Source: Armatimonadota bacterium (GTDB lineage: Bacteria; Armatimonadota; SYMT01). Taken from it: a stretch of DNA of 9,146 bases. The translations under genes and the position numbers were made by a program. The first letter of the stretch is position 1, and every line of letters begins with the position of its first letter. The notes beneath the pieces are model-generated. The model saw only the letters and a list, made by a program, of their open reading frames with translations. It was not told the DNA's origin and did not search any database. The stretch is from assembly GCA_020696885.1 (NCBI GenBank), contig JAJFMS010000068.1:1-9146 (forward strand). Reading direction: 5' to 3'. Of the stretch, positions 5,783 to 9,146 are shown piece after piece.

Positions 5783-6691
5783 TTAGGAGTGGATGTCGGG
5801 CTTCGCGGTCAGCTCGGCGCCGACCCGCGACCGGATGTCGTGAAACATGGCGGCGGGCCGGCTGGTTCCCGGCTCGACGGCGGGTTCGCGATCGAGCAGC
5901 GCAAACTGCACCAGTGACAGTGCTGCCGCCGCACCGCCCGCCAGGAACCCACCCGTCGCGAATCCCAGCCCGATGCCGCAGAGGGTGAAGGCCAGTTTCC
6001 ACCGGACCTTCCCGCTGGCTGCTTTCACCAGCCCGTTGTATTCGGCAGACAGCTCGGCCAGCCGCTCCACGGCGACTTCGGGCGGATAACCGTTGGTCAG
6101 CGTGGTCGCCTGCCATTCGAAGAGCTCTGCGCGCTTGGAGCGGAATTCCGGTTCCTGGGACAGCTTGATCGCGGTGGAGAGGGCGTGCTCGCGATCGGCG
6201 CCGGCCGGCAGGGCAAGCCGGCGCGTGATGAGCAGCGCCTGGGACGACAGGTGGTCCTGACGGTCGGTCAGTCTGTAATCGTGGCGCACGCCTCGTGTGG
6301 AATTGTAGGCCCCGATGACCTCCACGTGAGCCACCCCGGCGGGTAGCTCGACCACCTGCTCCTGCGCGAGGAGCCGCCGGGTGAGCCCCAACGCGTCGAT
6401 GTGCTTCGCATCCGCCTGCTCCGCCGCCAGTTGCATCGCTCGGGTTCGGTACTGCTCCCGCCGCTGCGTGTTCCACGGGCGCCGGATGGCCAGCGGCCCG
6501 AGTTGATCCAGCCGGCGCTCCTGCAGGTCGGGGTCCCAGCCGTGCGCACACCAGTAGGCTCGCTCATCGCGGTCCGGCTGGTCGACCATCACCGGAACCA
6601 CGAGGCGGTCGTAGAGCAGCACGTTGGCGACCAGCGCCGATGTATTCACGTGATCGCTCACCGAAAGGGAGCCCCAGCGCTCGATCAGCAT
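5783..6691 (-). CDS. Uncharacterised 302-aa protein with a glycine-rich membrane hairpin
   Basis: ATG at 6691 has a strong ribosome site, GAGGTG, 4 nt upstream. The N-terminal block has SVSDHVNTSALVANVLLYDR (10-29), PVMVD and then HGWDPDLQERRLDQLGPLAI (50-69), with a highly charged helical middle (about 75-115 and 165-225). Residues about 231-267 are strongly hydrophobic and Gly/Ala-rich (LCGIGLGFATGGFLAGGAAAALS), enough for one long or two short membrane segments. They are flanked by basic residues (KVRWK) and a polar 35-residue tail. There is no signal peptide, so most of the protein should face the cytoplasm and be membrane-tethered near its C-terminus. I recognise the style of the N-terminal block from unannotated bacterial proteins but can assign no function, and no nuclease, kinase, NTPase or protease motif is visible. 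It is followed by a 174-nt gap before the secreted-protein gene. Confidence 0.82.
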   Translation of the reverse strand: MLIERWGSLSVSDHVNTSALVANVLLYDRLVVPVMVDQPDRDERAYWCAHGWDPDLQERRLDQLGPLAIRRPWNTQRREQYRTRAMQLAAEQADAKHIDALGLTRRLLAQEQVVELPAGVAHVEVIGAYNSTRGVRHDYRLTDRQDHLSSQALLITRRLALPAGADREHALSTAIKLSQEPEFRSKRAELFEWQATTLTNGYPPEVAVERLAELSAEYNGLVKAASGKVRWKLAFTLCGIGLGFATGGFLAGGAAAALSLVQFALLDREPAVEPGTSRPAAMFHDIRSRVGAELTAKPDIHS

Positions 6692-6736
6692 GGTTCACCT
6701 CGTGGGGTGTCGCGCTCCGGCGAACTCCGCCCCGTC

Positions 6737-7102
6737 TCAGCCGCCTTGCGGACGTGTACCCTGATACTCCATGAAGAGCGAAGCGTCCTCTTCGGTGATG
6801 TCGATGCGCTTGCCCCGGATCATGCCGACGTTCAAGCCGCCCTCGTTACGCTCGTCGGGGGCGCCATACCACCCAATTCTGGTCCGGTCCACGGTACCGG
6901 CAACGAACCGGCCGTGGCGCTGGCCCCACAAGTGGTCGGCTCGGAACCGCTTCCAGCTTATGCCATCCCCAGGGATCGGGCTATTCCCCGGAACAAAGCC
7001 AGTATCACCACCGCCAGAATACCAAGAACCGTAAGGGCTCCGGAAAACACCACGGTCAGTAGGAAGGCATGGGCCGGAGCCAGCATCAGGAGCCGCAACC
7101 AA
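6737..7102 (-). CDS. Hypothetical reading frame; convincing coding only in its downstream part
   Basis: This frame (121 codons from ATG 7102 to TGA 6737) overlaps the C-terminal 145 nt of the membrane protein ending at 6958. From about 6955 down to 6737 its codons are strongly G/C-biased at third positions. The product there looks protein-like: SWKRFRADHLWGQRHGRFV, then TVDRTRIGWYGAPDERN and GKRIDITEEDASLFMEYQ. Upstream of 6958, fewer than about half its third positions are G or C and the peptide is rich in Gly, Ser and Pro, so that part is probably a shadow of the membrane-protein frame. No ATG, GTG or TTG with a good ribosome site lies at the junction. A TTG near 6832 with GAGG upstream would give only 32 aa. 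The tail is most likely either the second half of a frameshifted gene or a small gene with an unusual start. Function unknown. Confidence 0.42.
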   Translation of the reverse strand: MVAAPDAGSGPCLPTDRGVFRSPYGSWYSGGGDTGFVPGNSPIPGDGISWKRFRADHLWGQRHGRFVAGTVDRTRIGWYGAPDERNEGGLNVGMIRGKRIDITEEDASLFMEYQGTRPQGG

Positions 7103-7266
7103 CGCCCCTTGACCGGCAACGGCGCCTCGACTTCGCGGCTTACCACAGGCCGATCATCGGCGAGGGCATCCCAGGCAAACTCCCAACCGAACCATCCGGT
7201 GGCCGGTAGGGCCAGGACGAGGACGATTGAGAACGCAATCTCGTCGGGTGATGGAGCCTTGAGCAT
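6958..7266 (-). CDS. Small multi-pass membrane protein, possibly frameshifted at its 3' end
   Basis: The frame extends to 7548, but a sensible start is ATG 7266 with GGGA about 4-7 nt upstream, giving 102 aa; the upstream part is Arg/Ser-rich and sits in the divergent promoter region of the cytochrome gene. Hydrophobic segments lie at about 9-31 (SIVLVLALPATGWFGWEF) and 57-93 (the long LLMLAPAHAFLLTVVFSGAL stretch and onward), so there are two or three membrane helices. They are separated by a polar loop with DDRPVVSREVEAPLPVKGRW. Where it overlaps the other open frame, this frame has the better third-position G/C bias. Coding bias then continues past its TAA (6958-6960) in the frame one base back, down to 6737, as if an original gene of about 176 codons had a cytoplasmic tail. 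Family not recognised. Confidence 0.55.
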   Translation of the reverse strand: MLKAPSPDEIAFSIVLVLALPATGWFGWEFAWDALADDRPVVSREVEAPLPVKGRWLRLLMLAPAHAFLLTVVFSGALTVLGILAVVILALFRGIARSLGMA

Positions 7267-7409
7267 CGCTTCCCAGGAGACTCGTTTCAGCGGTGTATCC
7301 ACTATTAGTCGTGAAACCGGCGGCTCGGTTGCATCTCGTAGCCGAACGGTCTGCACGCAAGGGTTAAGGCTCCCGAAAACAGAATGAGAACTAAAGAACC
7401 TTCCGCTCC

Positions 7410-7417
7410 CTATTAGT
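7410..7417 (+). promoter_or_regulatory. Candidate -10 element immediately upstream of the cytochrome gene
   Basis: TATTAG (7411-7416), a 4/6 match to the -10 consensus, ends 8 nt before the ATG at 7425 in a locally A/T-rich stretch. Transcription would begin at or within a few bases of the start codon, so the mRNA would be leaderless or nearly so. This agrees with the lack of any Shine-Dalgarno there. No convincing -35 is seen. The surrounding CTATTAGT recurs exactly at 7302-7309. Confidence 0.25.
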
Positions 7418-7424
7418 TGACGCC

Positions 7425-9146
7425 ATGCCCCGCTTCGATCCGTTCCCGCGCTCCGGCAGTACCCGGCGCACCCTCCTGGCCGTGAGCCTCCTCGGCGCTT
7501 CGCTGCTGCCGGTCCACGCGGCGCTCCTGGCGCCGGCCAAGCCGGCACCCGCCGCTCCGGCGAAGCCCGCGCCCACGGCCCCGGCGCCCGGCTTCGCCCA
7601 GGCGGTGCAGCCGTTCGTGAAGCAGCACTGCCTGGGCTGCCACGGGCCGGCGAAGCAGGCCGGCAAGCTGCGGCTGGACACCCTGGCGGTGGACCTCGCG
7701 GACCCGGCTACCGCGGCGAAGTGGGCCGAGGTGGTGTACGCGGTCAACAACCAGCAGATGCCGCCGCCCAGCGAGAAGCAGCCCACCACCGAGGCGGCGG
7801 GAGCGTTCGTGGACCGTATCCGGGCCGAGCTGGCGCGCGCGGAGATCGCCAAGCGCCCGGCGCGGGTGGTGCTGCGCCGGATGAACCGGGCGGAGTACAA
7901 CAACACCATCCGGGACCTGGTGGGCGTGGACTTCCAGCCGGCGGCCAGCTTTCCCGAAGACCCTCCTGCGGGCGGGTTCGACAACATCGGGCAGGCGCTC
8001 ACGCTCTCGCCGCTCCAGGTGGAGCTGTACTACGCCGCCGCGCGCCAGGTCCTGGACCGCGCCCTCGTGGAAGGCCCGCAGCCGGCGGCGATCAAGTGGC
8101 ACTTTGAGCCGGAGGAGAACACCGGCGGGGCGGATCGCTACCGCGTGCGGCGAGACGGCAACAACATCCTGCTCAACGACGGCAACAACCCCACCGAGAA
8201 CGGCTTCACGGTGATCCACCACGAGAGCTGGGACAAGGGGATCGGCTTCCGGGACTTCCGCCTCCCGAAGGAAGGCGAGTATGTCCTCCGTTTCCGTGCC
8301 GCGGGGCGGGTGCCGGGACGCCCGGAGGTGACGGCCTCCGCGCGGAGGATCCTGGAGCACCGGATGGGCCAGCAGATGGCCCAGAACCCGAAGGGGAAGA
8401 TCTACCACGAGCGGCAGTTCGAGAACGACCTGAAGCACTTCGCGTCGCACCGGATGTACGAGTACGGCCCGCCGCGGGTGAAGCTGACGCAGCAGCTCGG
8501 CAGCCAGCCGCTGGTGATCGCGGAGCTGGATGTGGACGCCGCGGAGGCCGCGCCGAAGACCTACGAGATCCGCGCCCACTTCACCACGCAGTCTGCCGGC
8601 ATCCACCTGGACTACGCCTACGACGTGCCCCGGGTGCTGGAGAACTTCTGGATGCAGGGAGCGGACACGTTCGCCCGGCCCACGCTGCTGGTGGACTGGC
8701 TGGAGCTGGAAGGGCCGGTGCATCCCGTCTGGCCCCCGGCCAGCCACCGCAAGGTGCTGGGAGAAGCGCCGGCTAAAGGCCAGGACGAGACGGCCGCGGC
8801 ACGGGCGATCCTCACCCGGTTCATGACCCGCGCCTACCGCCGCCCGGTGCAGGCCGCAGAAGTAGACGCCAAGGTGGCGCTCTTTGCGAAGCTGCGGTCG
8901 CAGAAGCCCACGTTCGTGGAGGCGATCAAGGTGCCGCTGGCGGCGGTGCTCGCCTCGCCCCACTTCCTGTTCCTGGTGGAGCCGGAGGCGGCCTCGGCCG
9001 CACCGCGCCGCCTGTCGCAGCACGAGCTGGCCTCGCGTCTTTCCTACTTCCTCTGGTCCACGATGCCGGACGATACCCTGCTGCAGCTTGCCGCGAAGGG
9101 CGAGCTGACGAAGCCGGCGGTGCTCGGCGCGCAGGTGGACCGCATG
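7425..9146 (+). CDS. Secreted cytochrome c / DUF1587-DUF1595-DUF1592 domain protein (partial, C-terminus off window)
   Basis: 574 codons are open to the window edge. An Arg-flanked signal peptide (hydrophobic core about 17-30, probable cut after VHA at 30-32) leads into a Pro/Ala/Lys repeat linker (about 36-55). A small planctomycete-type cytochrome c domain follows, with one c-heme motif CLGCH (69-73) and a likely distal Met in NNQQMPPP (M112). Next are a DUF1587-type block (RRMNRAEYNNTIRDLVGVD, 151-169, to PAGGFDN at 181-187) and a middle beta-rich region (about 225-430), probably carbohydrate-binding-like. A DUF1595-type block (FMTRAYRRPVQAAEV, 466-480) and a DUF1592 start (PLAAVLASPHFLFLVEP, 504-520; LSQHELASRLSYFLWSTMPD, 530-549) complete the visible part. 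The expected DUF1588 and DUF1585 ends lie beyond the window. These multidomain proteins are abundant in Planctomycetota and are thought to serve extracytoplasmic redox-linked breakdown of complex organic matter; no reaction is firmly established. Confidence 0.93.
   Translation, partial: MPRFDPFPRSGSTRRTLLAVSLLGASLLPVHAALLAPAKPAPAAPAKPAPTAPAPGFAQAVQPFVKQHCLGCHGPAKQAGKLRLDTLAVDLADPATAAKWAEVVYAVNNQQMPPPSEKQPTTEAAGAFVDRIRAELARAEIAKRPARVVLRRMNRAEYNNTIRDLVGVDFQPAASFPEDPPAGGFDNIGQALTLSPLQVELYYAAARQVLDRALVEGPQPAAIKWHFEPEENTGGADRYRVRRDGNNILLNDGNNPTENGFTVIHHESWDKGIGFRDFRLPKEGEYVLRFRAAGRVPGRPEVTASARRILEHRMGQQMAQNPKGKIYHERQFENDLKHFASHRMYEYGPPRVKLTQQLGSQPLVIAELDVDAAEAAPKTYEIRAHFTTQSAGIHLDYAYDVPRVLENFWMQGADTFARPTLLVDWLELEGPVHPVWPPASHRKVLGEAPAKGQDETAAARAILTRFMTRAYRRPVQAAEVDAKVALFAKLRSQKPTFVEAIKVPLAAVLASPHFLFLVEPEAASAAPRRLSQHELASRLSYFLWSTMPDDTLLQLAAKGELTKPAVLGAQVDRM

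Noticed and set aside
5457..6551. 364-codon minus-strand frame overlapping the 302-aa and secreted-protein genes
   Set aside because: It crosses the intergenic gap between two better-supported genes and encodes an Arg/Gly/Ala-rich peptide; a frame shadow.
6401..7387. 328-codon plus-strand frame opposite the 302-aa and membrane-protein genes
   Set aside because: No ribosome site or domain pattern. The opposite strand has sensible starts, a strong Shine-Dalgarno at 6691 and clear hydrophobic segments.
4124..7424. Mobile element or integrated island covering the minus-strand block
   Set aside because: No integrase, transposase, tRNA, flanking direct repeats or sharp composition change was visible, so only a loose gene block is reported.
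7413..9023. 536-codon open frame antisense to the cytochrome gene
   Set aside because: It is a mirror of the strongly biased codons of the plus-strand gene; the peptide is Arg/His/Leu-rich and repetitive. The plus strand has a signal peptide, CXXCH and DUF1592-type blocks.
1..9146. CRISPR arrays, tRNA, rRNA and riboswitches
   Set aside because: No regularly spaced repeats, cloverleaf sequence or conserved RNA motif was found on reading both strands.

Overview
The window is G+C-rich (about two-thirds by eye) bacterial chromosomal DNA with dense coding on both strands. No tRNA, rRNA, IS, integrase, phage gene or CRISPR array is visible. The start of a secreted cytochrome c/DUF1587-DUF1595-DUF1592 protein at the right end is typical of Planctomycetota, and also occurs in Verrucomicrobiota, Acidobacteriota and Gemmatimonadota. 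The phylum cannot be fixed from the sequence alone; a planctomycete-like soil or water bacterium is a reasonable guess.

Left third, plus strand: the last 41 codons of an unidentified gene, a textbook intrinsic terminator, then a PafA-like secreted alkaline phosphatase/phosphodiesterase with its own plausible sigma-70-type promoter. A 346-bp gap with a perfect 15-bp hairpin follows. Next come two translationally coupled genes, a PhoU-like DUF47 protein and a PiT-family phosphate transporter. Together these read as a phosphate module: the phosphatase releases Pi from organic esters outside the cytoplasm, PiT imports it, and the DUF47 protein probably modulates PiT. The phosphatase is separated from the transporter pair, so it is a neighbour rather than a proven operon member.

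Middle, minus strand (about 4189-7266): a run of small poorly characterised genes. In transcription order they are a short multi-pass membrane protein whose coding signal jumps frame at about 6958, a 302-aa protein with a glycine-rich hydrophobic hairpin near its C-terminus, a secreted 262-aa protein, a 77-aa two-helix membrane protein, and an orphan ribbon-helix-helix (antitoxin-like) protein. The RHH gene converges on the PiT gene, with a large hairpin between them. No recognised defence or toxin-antitoxin pair can be completed from these genes.

Right end, plus strand: the first 574 codons of the cytochrome c/DUF1592 protein, divergent from the minus-strand block. It has no visible Shine-Dalgarno and a -10-like element only 8 nt before its ATG, so it may be translated from a near-leaderless mRNA.

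I found no convincing new system. The best leads are the frame transition near 6958, the unidentified 302-aa protein and its neighbours, and the link between PafA and DUF47-PiT. Two start codons are also corrected on ribosome-site evidence: the phosphatase to GTG at 254 and the secreted protein to ATG at 5608.
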